From: Mytilinidion resinicola
Lineage: Eukaryota > Ascomycota > Dothideomycetes > Mytilinidiales > Mytilinidiaceae
Assembly: GCF_010093595.1 (NCBI RefSeq)
Contig: NW_022985466.1
Coordinates: forward strand, 1-41,649
Reading direction: 5' to 3'
DNA: 41,649 bases
This document shows, in pieces, positions 1-12,700 of this stretch. Position numbers and translations under genes: made by a program. Position 1 is the first letter of the stretch, and every line of letters starts with the position of its first letter. The notes under the pieces were generated by a model. That model was not told where the DNA came from and did no database searches. It saw nothing but the letters and a program-made list of their open reading frames with translations.

Positions 1-1841
1 CTGTATACTATACTGCGGAACTAGGCTATATTAAAATACAACCCCTTATATAACAACTTATTATAGCCTATCTATTTAATATAGCCTCTTAATATGCTGT
101 TATAATAGATCTTTAACCCGTATATCCGTAAATCCAATATCTACTATATTAGCCTATAGCTCCCTTAGACTATAAACTTATCTATTATCTTTTAAACAAA
201 CTGTAAACATCCTTTCCGCTGCTGCCAGAATAGCGTACTGCTATTATCGCTCTTATACGCACTATTGCTGTCGAACTCGCTATTTTAAAATAGCTCTAAT
301 AACTCTAATACTTGCTAAACTACTATAAAACGGGTGACCTTAATAACGGCTAATAAAATAGGCGGATATAACTTAGGGCCCTTCCAGCCGTTCTTTTTAA
401 CACCTAACACCGCTAATATATATACTAATAGGCTGTTGTACTCCTTATAGGTAATAGATTAGTTTAGCAACTTAATATAAAACTGCAAACACGCCTTCTA
501 GATGCCTATTAACCCTTCTAGCTTACTACTAGCGTTTTTAGGCCTGCTATCTCCTGTTCCCTGCTCTTTATTACTATCTATTTTATTAATTTCCATTTTA
601 TTCTCCTTCTTTTCTATTTTATCCTTTTCCTTTTCTTCCGTTTTATCCTCTCCCTCTACCTCTCGCTCGGCCTGCTTAATTAACACCTTCTACGCCTCTT
701 ACTGCTGCCGCGTAAACCGGTACTTAGGGCTTTTCTATTTATACTTGCGCTGTATACAGGTAAAAAATATTAATATCTACTTCTATAGCTAGGTGTATTT
801 GCTAATCGACTTCTCGTCTATATACAGCTGCAACGGCTAGTACCGCGTTTAGTGCTTTTCTATTCGAATTGCCTTTAACCGCATAAATACGCCGACTTAA
901 TTAATAACTAATACCTGGCTAAACCGCGCTAACCCGTTTATAGCCTCCTAAATTACGGCTTTAACAGGTTTCTTCTCCTACTTTAGGTCTGTATTTAGCT
1001 CCTTAATATATACTAATAAATCCGGCCTCTCTATACCTACTAAATACGGCAACTACTGTATCTGCTCTAACTACAGGTTTATCTTATTTTTCTTACCGGC
1101 CTAGATAGTTGTTTAGACTTACTTCTCTATATTTACCTACGCCTCTGCTATCTTTTTCCCTAACTGCGCCTATATAATCTTGCTGTTAATAGGAACAGGT
1201 TTTAGCCTGGCTTCCTGGCCTTACCTAGGTTATTATACTTTAAAATACTATAATCCGTGGCCTTATATAAAAAACCGCTGGCAATAGATGTGTTTAAATA
1301 CCTTTTTAATACGTGCCTGCACCCTTTTTTCTCCTAATTAACTTAGCTGTCCTGGCTTCCTTCCTGCTAACTACCTATAGATCTTTTGCCAATACTTTCT
1401 TATTACCCTAATACTCCGCAATATATAACAGCAACGGCCTGGTTCTAGTTAATATAATAATCTATCCGAATATAATAGTAACTGGCTAACTAGCGCTATA
1501 ATACTGTCCGGTATTTTAAACTTACTTAGATACTGGATAACTCCGGGCTATTTACGCACACCTTCTCTAATTAAATCGGCCTTTTTGCGCGGTACCTTAT
1601 AGATCTTTTATAAATAGCCTTTAATCTAGTCTAGCTATACGCTATGCCTGCACTTCTTATAAATAGCTAATTAGAATTCGGCTAAATACTTAAAATACCT
1701 GCTCTTAGTACTAGATTTAGCTATTTTAAACACTTAGTCTGCCTTTAGAATTAACTCTTGCTTAATATTTAATAGGCGGCGACGAGTGCTACTTATAGGT
1801 TGCTAGGTGCAATTTCCACCCCCTTTTCGCCTCGCTGCCAT
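1..1841 (-). pseudogene. RIP-degraded fragment resembling N-terminal region of telomere-linked RecQ-type helicase
   Basis: Read on the minus strand from an ATG at 1841 to the window edge, a single frame gives protein-like text broken by many stops of the TAG/TAA kind expected from RIP. The last ~450 bases encode LAVLGVK, GWKGPKLYPPILLAVIKV, RFIVV, FDSNSAYKSD and RKGCLQFV. From memory these match the conserved block ahead of the helicase domains in fungal telomere-linked RecQ-type (TLH) proteins. A Lys/Glu-rich linker lies at about 498-690. The helicase part would lie beyond position 1. The region is non-functional. Such genes are often subtelomeric, but no telomere repeat is seen here. Alternative: a related repeat-borne C2H2/helicase-associated protein. 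Confidence 0.5.
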
Positions 1842-2558
1842 AGTTGCTGCGGTTGCTAATTACTTTAACCACCCGCTAAACTATTATAACTATAGCCTAA
1901 CTTATAATATAACTATACCTGCCCGGGATCTATATACAACTGCATAGGATCTGCGCTAATATATACGTCCGGGCTTAAAGTTCTCGTCCCTAACTAAAAA
2001 TTGGGCCCGTAGCTACCTTATTTGCTGCTATACTTTCCTTGCCTGCACCTAATACGCTATTATTAGATATTAACTATACCTGCCTTCTATAGGTATTAGT
2101 TTAGTGCTGCTGCTAATATTCGTGTAGTATATATAGCCACGGCTAGTAGTATTCTGCTGCGCGCTTAGTTGCGGTTACAGCAGTTCTGTAAACACTATAA
2201 CTTCCACCTAACCCTAACTAACCACACAGGTTAACCTAATATAAATCGGCTGGGGGGTGCAACTAAATACGCTAAATAATATACTAAAATTTGGTGCAAT
2301 TCCGGCTGCGGGATATAAATGGAACCTGCCTCTAAAAAATAAATAGAATAAGCCCTGTGCCTAAATCTACGCCCTAGTCTAGTATTTTCTATCCTTAATA
2401 AATAAATAGAACAAGGGCTAGTTCTATTTACCGCCGTAGAATAGAGGTATTATATTTATATTTATAAGGGCGCTATAGTTTCTAAATTAAGCTTTAGATT
2501 AAAGTTACTAGAAACTTAGCTAGAAATAATACTAGGGTGTTTTATTTTTTTATAGAGT
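1842..2558. other. RIPped intergenic stretch, no gene seen
   Basis: TpA-rich sequence with almost no open frame. Two GGTGCAATT-type motifs occur, near 1806 and 2311. It may be the eroded upstream part of the minus-strand helicase-like fragment. No coding, RNA or terminal-repeat signal could be supported. Confidence 0.35.
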
Positions 2559-2570
2559 AAATTAGTTATA

Positions 2571-2770
2571 TTATTATTATTATTATTAGGTTCTATTAGG
2601 CCGATTTAGCTCCTATTAGGGTTTATACAGCAGTGCTATCTAGGTTTTATTTATAAGGGGAAACCGTTCGCTCTATAGTAGTTAGGTGAAAACCTTGTTT
2701 TCTATAGTATATAACACCTTACGTTCCTTTTATTTCTGCGCGGCTATAGGGAACGCGTGGCAGCTTTATA
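2571..2770 (-). mobile_element. 200-bp LINE 3'-end stub (Tad1-like)
   Basis: The segment begins with a (TTA)n run, which is the (TAA)n tail of a minus-strand LINE. It then matches, almost base for base, the 3' end of the larger LINE that starts at 30106, through the CGTTCGCTCTATAG and CCTTACGTTCC stretches. The 12-bp sequence AAATTAGTTATA flanks it on both sides (2559-2570 and 2771-2782), a good target-site duplication. It is therefore a severely 5'-truncated retrotransposition product with no coding content. Confidence 0.8.
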
Positions 2771-2940
2771 AAATTAGTTATATAGGTAGTAAATAGCCTA
2801 TTTAATAGTAAGTTTTTTAGTTACTTTCTACTATAATAAGAAAACTTCTAATTAGCTAAAATAGGCTATTTACTAAATTTAGTAAAACTTTAGTAAAAGG
2901 GATAAAGCTAGGCGCGCAGGGTATTATTTATTCTATTTAT

Positions 2941-3168
2941 AATACTAAGCGCGCAGGCTATTATTATACTATTATACGCGGACTATAGTTTCTATATAAT
3001 ATAATAGTAAAATAGGGTTAATACTAGGTATATAGGCTATTATTAATACTATATATATAAACTATAGTTTCTATATTTATAATAGTAAAGGTATAATACT
3101 AGGCGTATAGGCTATTATTAATACTATATATATAAACTATAGTTTTTATACTTTTAATAGTAAATAGT
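2941..3168. repeat. Minisatellite, about three units of 75-79 bp
   Basis: Units begin with AATACTA at 2941, 3020 and 3095. Each contains a GGCTATTATT core, a TATATATAAACTATAG-type middle and an AATAGTAAA end. A diverged partial unit precedes the array at about 2884-2940. Units differ mainly by C/T and G/A changes, as expected if RIP acted after tandem duplication. No coding content. Confidence 0.8.
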
Positions 3169-3604
3169 AGAAGGTAAAAACTTTATATATAGGTAAAGCT
3201 ATTAAATTAGTAGGAACTTTTTAGGGTACTAGTACTATTTTTCTATTATAAAGGCCTTTTAGATACTAGTATAGTTAAAAGGTCTATTACTTAACTTTAC
3301 GTAGGAAGTTAAATTGCTTTATTAGAGGCTATATTTATAGTACTACTAATAGGTTTTTCTACTATATAGGTAATAGTTAATTATAAAAGCGCGCTTTATT
3401 ATAAAGAAAAGCAATAGTAATCTATTTTATAGAGCCTTAATTATATAACTATTAGGTATATATTATATAAGTAAACGTATAGCTATAATAAAAATTCCCT
3501 TAGCAGACTCTAGAGCCTATATTTTACTATAGCGCAGCGCCTTAAATAGGCTATATACGCGTAATAGGTATATTATATCTATATAAGTCGATTACTAGTA
3601 CTAA
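3169..3604. other. RIPped stretch between minisatellite and pogo element D
   Basis: TpA-rich sequence with no open frame and no recognisable repeat end. It forms the left flank of element D, which is bounded by a TA dinucleotide at 3605-3606. Confidence 0.35.
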
Positions 3605-3606
3605 TA

Positions 3607-5456
3607 ATATACTCTATAAGTAAGCGGGCTACCTAAGTAAATAGGCCACCCTATTACTAAAACGCGATATAAAATATAAATTATTTTATAACGCTAATAG
3701 ATATTAACTTAATATAACTTGCAGTCTAATCTATAATAATTTCCTTATCTTTTTAATATATATAAGCGTTATATTCTATTTTACTGCAGCGCCTACAGCG
3801 CGCTTACTGCTATATACTTCTACCTAGGCGCTTTTTATTTTAACGTATTTCGCCCTTAATTTATTTATTAGCTTTTTTTTAAGTAATTATTTTAGAGCTC
3901 TATACCTTTATTAGAACTTTTTACCTCTAAATTCGCTTTTTTTTACGCTTTCTACGCTTTATAGCAGCCTTATTTACTTTTTAAAGGCTTATAACTTAAT
4001 CGCGTAATAATATAGCCCTATATATCTATACTTTAGTGCCTTTAATAAGTAAATTAAGCGACTTAAAAATTGTAGTAGAAAAGCTATTTTAATATATTTA
4101 AATGCGATCACGAATTAATACTAATTAAAAGCCTAGCTTAAAAGTATTACTTAGTATTTTTAATTCCTATTAAGCCTCTATAGCGGCAGGCAACGGTATA
4201 TAAAGTATAATATTAAGCTTTAAAAGTACTACCTCTAAATTAAGCAGTATAAGGCCAGCGCTTTAAAAGCTTACGCAGATATTGCTTTTTATAAATAAGT
4301 TATTAAATACTGCTTTAAAAGCTAGTAGGAACTTAAGCTTTATAATATAGTTAATATAGTTGCGCACTAGATCCTTAATTTAGCAACCGTACGCTTTTTT
4401 TAACGGCGTAAAACAGCCTATATTAAGCGGCTGTAATAAATATAAAGTATACAGCGGTATATATAGCGTAATAATATTATTCTTTTTATAAAGCTTTTTA
4501 AATTTAAGTAAGTTATAGCTTTTATAGCCGTCTAAAATAAGCAGGCGATATATACTTATAGTGCGGTCCTTTATATATATATTAAAATATTACAGCTATA
4601 TAATACTAAGCTTATTTATTATCTAGCTATTATTGCTTACTGCTATAGCCTAGTCTAGTAGTATATCGCTGCCCTTATACTATATAGAGAGGTAGTACTT
4701 ACCTATAAAAATAATAAACGGCAGGATTACCTACCTATAAATATTAATAGCCTTAATTATAGTAGCCTACTCGCGATTACCTAGTTATATAGCTTTTAGT
4801 TAATTTCGTTTTTTAGAGCCTATAATAACTACTTCTATTAAAATAATATCTATTTAGAAGCCGGTTTTATTAAAGTTATAGAAGTTATTATTTATAATAC
4901 TATACTTCGCCTTTATATTACGTATAAGCTTAAACTACGGCGTAATAATTCTTAGATTTTTATATAGAGCTTTCTAGCGGTTATATTTTTAATTAAACCG
5001 TGTTTAAAGCTTATTAGTCCGCTTAATAAAGTTATATAGCTAATTTTTGCCAACCTAGCCGGCACCGCGCTTATTTAGCAGCTTATTAGCTATATTTTAT
5101 ATAGCGCTTAACCGCAGTATAAATCCTTTTAAATCTAGGTTAATTATATATTAAATAATAACTAATTTCTCTAGCTTTATAAGCTTTTTTAAATTAGGCT
5201 TATAATTATATTAGAAGGTTATTCCGGCGCGTTACTATTAAAGCGTGCTTTTAGGGACTTTAAAGGTTACTATAGCTTATCGCTCGCTTTAAATTTAGTT
5301 TTTATTAATTACTAAAATAGCTAGGTATATTAGGCCTTTACTTTAGACTAGTTGCGCGTTATATTATTAAGGTATAATAGTTAAAAGTTAATAGAACGCG
5401 TTTTAGTAATAAGGTAGCCTGCTTACTTAGGTAGCCCGCTTGCTTATAAAGTACGT
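3607..5456 (-). mobile_element. Pogo/Fot1-type DNA transposon D (1850 bp, RIPped)
   Basis: Terminal inverted repeats start ATATACTCTAT at the left and, read inward from the right, ACGTACTTTAT. Each is followed by two 17-bp boxes of the type AAGCAAGCGGGCTACCT, then TTATTACTAAAACGCG. TA flanks both ends (3605-3606, 5457-5458). The minus strand around 4390-4540 reads LLILDGYKSYN, then LYIPLYTLYLLQPLNIGCFTPLKKAYG, the second-Asp block and following block of a DDE_1 (pogo/Fot1) transposase. Many stops interrupt the frame, so the element is dead. Length matches the other pogo elements here. Confidence 0.9.
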
Positions 5457-5458
5457 TA

Positions 5459-6132
5459 TAACTATTACTTTATTCTAGGTGCTTTATATATATATTCCTA
5501 TTTTACTATTAAAATTTACCTACTAAGTAGTAGACTTATACTTTACTACTTTATATATATACGATTAGTATAAATTTACGTAATAGGTAAAATATATTTA
5601 GGCAGGTTAATTATATATAGGTTTAGAACTATTAAGTTAAAAAAAGCCGGTAAATAATAAAGTCCGCCCTTTACTACTAGATTTACTTACTAAGTAATAG
5701 CTTTATATTTTACTAAAATACGTTATTATAATTAGTATAAACTTATATAATAGGTATAATATATTATAAATAGTTTATTACGGTAATATAGAGCTATTAT
5801 AACGTATTTTAAAAGGTAGTAAAAATATACCTAGTATATCCGCTTACCTATTATAAAAAAATTAGGATTATACGCGTAGGTAAGTATAAATAAGTGCTAT
5901 AAAATATAGTAAACTATTATAATCTATAAATAAAAGTATTAAAAGCAAATACTAGATATAAAGGTATTAGTAAAAATAGGAAAATTAATAGCAGTCCTGC
6001 CCTACCTAATCTAGTAAATAACTACTAATTTTTATACTGCCTATATAACTTTTTCTTTAATTACCTTAGATTTTAAAAAATAGTTATTAAACTACTATAA
6101 TAATTAGTTCTAAATATTAATTAATAAATATA
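5459..6132. other. RIPped stretch without a recognisable gene
   Basis: Extremely TpA-rich sequence between element D and element C. Short direct echoes of a CTACTAAGTAGTAG-like motif are present, but no terminal repeat, coding frame or array could be supported. Confidence 0.35.
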
Positions 6133-7039
6133 TAACGTATTCTACTACTAAACCGGCTAAACCACTAAGCCGGCTACTTTTCCTTAGCATAACTAACACT
6201 ATATTCACACAGCAATATATTAATAACGCAGCGATTATCTATTTTAGTAAGAAGGCAGTATTAATCTCGCGCTTTAAGCCTTTACCTCTAGTTAATTTAG
6301 GACTATATAACGCGCTACAGCAGCTTTTAACGTACGATATTAGCGGCTCTCTAATTAGCTCTATAGAATTATATTTTAACCTTAATTATAACTAAACTGC
6401 CTAAAGCTTACTATAACCGAAAAGTATATAATTATATAATATATTCTTAACCTAAACTTATAAAAATTTGCGCCCCGGTTATATAAAGTAGTAGATATAG
6501 CAGATAAAGTACTAGCTGCGTGTAGTAGAATACTAGTAGGTAAAAACTAAACTTAATAGTTTATATCTCGTATAAAGAAGCTTAAAATAGCTTTTAATTA
6601 GGTAAAGAACTGCTAGAAAATACTTTAGGAAGACCTAGAGGTTATTAATATATAGTTTACTTTTATATAAAAGACTATAGCTAAGTATAGTATTTACCTA
6701 GATAATATTTATAACTTTAATAAAACTGGCTTTTAAATAGGTATAATTAGTATAATAAAGGTTGTTACAGGTTTAGAGAAATATATAAGGCCTAATCTTA
6801 TTTAACTAGGCAACTAAAAGTAGGTTATAGTTATCTAGAGCATCTGCGCTGCCGGATATATAACCCTACTATTTATTATCTATAAAAAACGCGTTTATAT
6901 CTCTATATAGTATAAAAAAGCAGAAATACTATATAATTAAAATCTTTCTATCTCTAAAAACGGCTAGACTAATAATAAGCTTAGTTTTAAGTAGTTAAAG
7001 CACTTTAATATATATATAAAGGCGCGTTAGGTAGAGTTA

Positions 7040-8900
7040 ATATATTCTATAAGCGAGCCGTCCACCTAAGCAAGCCGTCTACTTTATTACGAAAACGCGA
7101 CGCGTTAACTTCCAACTACTATACGTCGATAATATAACGTGCAATTAATATAAAATAAAGGTCGAATATATATAGCTATCGCAGCAATTAATCGGCAGCA
7201 ATTTACAAGCGAACGGCGCGCTATTATAATATATAACGTCCCTAGAAGCACATTTCGAGATTAACACGCTAGAACAACCCTATAACGCGATTCTAAGCCT
7301 AATTCGAAGAAGCTTTTAAAGCTAAAGAAATTAGTAAAGCTAGAGGAATTAGTTATTACTTAATATATACTTAACCTAGATTTATAAGGATTTCCGCCTA
7401 GCTTATATACTATATAAAAGATGGCTAATAAATTGCTTACTAAGCGCGCCGCCGGCTAAGTTGGCAAGAACTGGCTAGAGAACTTTATTAACCGAACACC
7501 TAAGCTTAAAACATAATTTAATCGAAAGTATAACCGTTAAAGAGCTCTATGCGAGGATCTAAAAGCTATTAGCGATTAGTTTAAGCTTATACGCAATATA
7601 AAAGCAAAGTATAGTATCCTAGATAAAAATATATACAACTTTAATAAAGCCGGCTTCTAAATAGGTGTTATTTTAACAGGCGTAGTTATAACAGGCTCTA
7701 AGTGCTATAATCGTCCAAAATCTATACAGCCAGGTAATCGCGAATAGATAATAATAATCTAAGGTGTTAATACCTGTAGATAGGCTATTCTACTATTTAT
7801 TATCTTTACAGGTATATACTATCTTTCTATATAGTATAAAGGTAATAATATACTACTAGATTAGGTTATAGTAGTAAGTAATAATAGCTGGATAATAAAT
7901 AAGCTTAGTATTACCTAGCTATACTATTTTAATACGTATACAAAAGATCGCATAATAGGCACGTACCGGCTGCTAATTATTAATAGCTATAAAAGCTATA
8001 TCTCGCTCGAATTCCAATAGATTTATAAGGAGAATAATATTATTACTCTCTATATACTAGTATATTTATTGCACCTGCTATAGCCGCTTAATATTAGCTG
8101 CTTTGCGCTAATAAAAAAGGCGTATAGGCGCTAAATTAAGGACTTAGTGCGCTACTATATTAACTATATTACTAAGCTAGAGTTTCTACTAGTATTTAAA
8201 GCAGCTTTCTATAGCTTAATTATAAAAAGTAATATTTGCGCAGGCTTTTAAGGCGCAGGCCTTATACTACTTAATTTAGAAGCAGTGCTATTAAAGCTTA
8301 ATATTAGGCTCTATATACTATTGCCTCTGCCTGCCGCTGTAGAGGCTCTATAGGAATTAAAAACACTAAGTAATACTTTTAAGCTAGGCTTTTAATTAGC
8401 TTTAATTTATAAGCGCATTTAAATATATTAAAATAGCTTACCTATAGCTATTCTTAACTCGCTTAATAGCCTTTCTAAAGGTGCTAAAAGTATAATATAT
8501 TAAGCTGCGCTACTGTATAATACTATTACCAGCCTTTAAAAGGTAAATAAAGCCGTTATAAAGCGTAAGGCGCGCAAAAAAAAGCGTATTTAGAGGGAAG
8601 GAACTCTAATAATAGAAGCAGGCTCTTAAATAGCTGCTTAATAGCTCGAAAAAAACGCTTAAAGCAAAAAGTAGTAAGGTAGAGCAGGCTTTAATAGAAT
8701 CGTGCAGCGCTATAGGCGCTGCGGCGAGTTAGGGTATAATATTCGTACGTGTAAAAACGATGCAGAGGTTGCTGTAGATTAGGCTATAAGTTATATATAG
8801 TTAATATCTATTAGCGTTATAGAGCAATTAACGTTTAAGGCAGGTTTTTATAATAAAGTAGACAGCTTGCTTAGGTAGACGGCTTGCTTATAGAATACGT
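7040..8900 (+). mobile_element. Pogo/Fot1-type transposon A (1861 bp, RIPped), nested in element C
   Basis: TIRs of about 50 bp start ATATATTCTAT (left) and ACGTATTCTAT (right, inward). Two 17-bp boxes follow, AAGCGAGCCGTCYACCT and AAGCAAGCCGTCTACTT. TA duplications lie at 7038-7039 and 8901-8902. The plus strand encodes a decayed transposase: HTH region with FINRTPKLK (~7480), YNFNKAGF (~7635; the family has a catalytic Asp where Asn is seen), SIQPGNRE, LLIINSYKSY (~7970; second catalytic Asp now Asn), LLQPLNISCF, and a C-terminal CCHC knuckle (~8700-8755). G-to-A changes at both catalytic Asp codons plus many stops leave no function. It is a close relative of element B (33599-37111). Confidence 0.93.
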
Positions 8901-9286
8901 TATATAGGTTGCTAATTTTAGACGGCTATAAGAGCCACCTTAACTAAGATTTTAAGGATTATTATATTAAATAATAAATCCTTACCCTTTATATACCTGC
9001 GTATTTATCGTATATACTTTAGCTACTTAATATAGTATACTTCTCGCTATTAAAGCTAAAGTACTCTTAATATATATAAAACTTAGCACGCCGACGCGTC
9101 TACTATATTAATAAAAAAGGCTTTCTACTAGCCTTTAAAAACGCGTTTTTTAATATATTTATATATAAGAACTATAAAAAGGCCTTTAAGGCCTCTAGAT
9201 TAGTTCCTATTAACGCGCAGGTAGTTTCTAATCGCCTTAATATATAGTTATAAACCCTACTACTAGCATCTCTACTAGAAACACTA

Positions 9287-9696
9287 TATTATAGTATTAA
9301 CCGCAATATTCTACCTACCGAAATTCTACTGCAGATTGCTATAACTCTAGCAATCTGCACCGGCCTACTACTATTAGCCGGCCTTCTACCCTACTTACCC
9401 TGCTCCGCTCCTATTTTACTTCCGCTTCCTATTCTATCCCGCTCCAGCCACCTACCGGCTGCCCCCTTTTCCTATTACCTAATCTAGTAAAAACTTTGCG
9501 TACACGCGTGCTACGCGCTAAAACGGTATAGAGGCCGTATACTACGCGCTTAGCCACGCTTTTATATTTAGTAGCCTATCTCCTATCTTCCTATTCCTTA
9601 TATAACGTTTTAATTCTCTATATAGTATTATATATAGCACCTAATTAACGCTCCTTTTTAAGCCCTTAACCTTTTACGTGTAGCGCTATTATAATA
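9287..9696 (+). repeat. 5' LTR of gypsy element (heavily RIPped)
   Basis: It starts TATTATAGTATTAACC and ends GCGCTATTATAATA, aligned without length change to the 3' LTR. Differences from the 3' LTR are C-to-T and G-to-A in the parts compared, for example CCGTTGGCC in the 3' LTR against CTATTAGCC here. Confidence 0.95.
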
Positions 9697-9719
9697 TTAC
9701 GTTATATCTACCCTTACTA

Positions 9720-12700
9720 CTATAAACACCTCTGCTAACCCGACTATAATACTTTTAGAGCTTATTAGCTCTATAAAGAAATAGTAGGCTGCTGTAATAG
9801 AAGTTCTATTCGCCTAGAAATAGGAAATTACTGCTCTATAGAAGGAAGTAGCCGTAATTTAGTCTAAATCTACCTCTACTCTACTACTAGCGCCCGACTA
9901 ATAATTTGCAGGGCCTCCTGTTTATAAATCGAATAATAGCTTAATACCTGCTAATAATATAAACTATATATAGACCCTAACTATTAAAGTTACTTTACTA
10001 ACTTTAATAGACTTCTCCCTAATAGCCGCCGCCCTGCTAACCCTAAAAACTAAACGTCTAATTAACCTTTTAATATTTAAGAGGAGTTAAAAGAAACTTC
10101 TAATTTTTATCCGACGACTATAGTATAAACTAGAAGGAAATACTAATTAATACCTAACTAAATATACTCGCCTGCTATACGCTTACTCTCGATTAGAATT
10201 TAACCTATTAATGCTTATTAACCCCTTAATAGACTAAGATATCTATACTATTAATTAACTCGTCTAATTCCTGTAGGCTATATATAGTAATCCGAACTAG
10301 AAACTTATATCCTTAAATTAACTCTATATACTAAAGTAAGGAAGGCGTGCCTTTATATTATACTTTACTAAATTCCGATAACTTACTGCTAATATAGATC
10401 TAAATAAAGCTGGCCTAATAACTTAGCTCTAATACTCCCTCTTTAATAAACTCCGCCGTGTAATAGTTGGCGCTACTACCCCGGATAATCTAAATAATTA
10501 TACTAACTTAATTGCGAAGTATAATAATAATCTATAATTCCTGCCCGGCCGACCCTTTTAATATTCCCCTCTATTATAAAAGGACCCAGATATAATAGAA
10601 ATTAATATATTTAAATATACTCTAGCCGGCTTAGCTAAACAAGACAAATATTATTAAAAGGGCCTCTGCTTTAAATACGGAAAGCATAGCTATATTTCCT
10701 ATAATTGCTCTATCCCCTTACTTTAAGTCCGATTATCTAGCATAGATAAGCCTTTAAGCCCCCGACCGCGCATATATACGCAATTAACTAATTCTACCTA
10801 ATCTTTATTTGCCCGCCGTTCCTTTATATCTACTACTTTATCCTCTAGCTCTAATTAATCTAGAAGTAGCTACTTGTCCCGTATAAAGAAGTTGTTAAAA
10901 GCCCTATCCCGGGGCTAAGTTGCCCCCTGGGACTATTCTAACCCCGGATTTCTATAAACCTGTTTAAAGAACCTAAACCTAACTTCTAGAAATAATAGAT
11001 TCTTATTCCTATTTCTATATAATAAAGCCCTACCTATATAAACGCTATAGCTCTAATTAATAGTAGAGCTATAGGCATAGGTTATATTTATAGGAATCTG
11101 GCGCGCGTATAGAACCTCCGCCTCGACCTGCTCCTTTATATTTTATACCTAACTAGATTTAATAGAAAAACGCTTAAAAAAGAATAGATTACGCACTTTA
11201 CGTAAGTAACCCTCTGCTACCTAAACTATATAGAACAGATCCGTCTCTATATACTAGAACTTAGTAAACACGAGCTACTACTAGAATAGCCCTAGCTATA
11301 TAAGCACTGTGTTAGATTTAACTATAATAACTAACAACTATTATTTTAATTATCCTAATACCAGGCGCAATACCTGTGCAACTCCTAAACCTCTGCAATA
11401 AGAACTTATATAGAATAGCTTCCTAAAGCGCCCCTTATTAAGCAGTGCCCAACACCTTTAACCTAATACTTTTACTTATAGCGATTAAGCCTGTCTATAC
11501 AACACTAATATAATTACTAGCTTCCTAAAATAGTACGCTAGATAAATATGCCCGACCCTAAACCTAAGCTAGAAACTAAACCCGAAACTAAATCTAATTC
11601 TAAATTTAAACCTAATACCCGGACGGATATTTATATACTAAACGCGGCGTCTATAACCTAATTAGCCTAATAACCTAATTATAAAATTTTCGCTATTACT
11701 ATTACCGATATTAATAAGGCCTTAGCTCCGAAAACCTAAACTAACCTAGCTATAAAAGTCCTAGTATAATATTACTATTTACTAAAAACCTTCTCCTAAT
11801 AGGAAGCTAATAAGTTACCTAAATACTAAACGTACGATTATAAGATTATGCTTAAAAACGGCAAACTGCACGGATTTAGCCCGTTATACGGAATATTATA
11901 AAATAAATTAAAGGTGCTAAGGAAGTACCTTAATAACAACCTCGCGAAAGGATTTATCTATGCCAGTTTATTACCTATCGCCTCTCCGGTTATCTTTATT
12001 AAGAAGCCTAGAGAAGGCCTATAATTCTGTGTTAACTACTGCGCGCTAAATACTATAACTATTAAAAACCGATACCTAATTCCCTTAATTTAGGAGACCC
12101 TGGTATAATTAAGCAAGGCGAAATACTATATAAAGCTCGATATTATCTCTGCATTTAATCGCTTATAAATTGCGAAAGGAGATAAATAGCTAACTGCCTT
12201 CCGGACGCGATACGGCCTATTTAAATACCTAGTAATGCTATTTAGATTAGCTAACGCTTTTAGTATATTCTAATACTATATAAATAACATGCTCCGCCTG
12301 TACCTAGATATATTCTATACCGCATATATTAACAATATTCTAATATATAGCAAAAACTTTAAAAACTACTAGCGTTATATAAAGCTGGTTCTAGAAGTAA
12401 TAGAAGCCGCCGGCCTACAACTAAATATTAATAAATGCGAATTCTATTAGAATAAGGTTACCTACCTAAGGTACGTAATATTAACCGGCGGAATTAGTAT
12501 AGACCTAAATAAGATTAAGAATATCTATAACTAGGAAGTCCCCTATAATATTAAGAACGTACGAGCCTTTATTAGATTCGCAAACTTCTACTAATAATTT
12601 ATTAACAATTTCTCTAGCCTAGCCGCTCCCCTAATTACACTTATAAAAAAGAACGTTCTGTTCCGGTTTAATAAGCCCTGCCGTGCGGTATTTAAACAAC

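Noticed and set aside
502..792. Plus-strand 96-codon frame rich in Leu/Ser/Phe
   Set aside because: It is the reverse complement of the Lys/Glu-rich linker of the minus-strand helicase-like remnant, so its composition is an artefact.
2570..2587. (TTA)n microsatellite as an independent repeat, also at 30106 and 37230
   Set aside because: Each is the 3' tail of a LINE insertion with its own target duplication.
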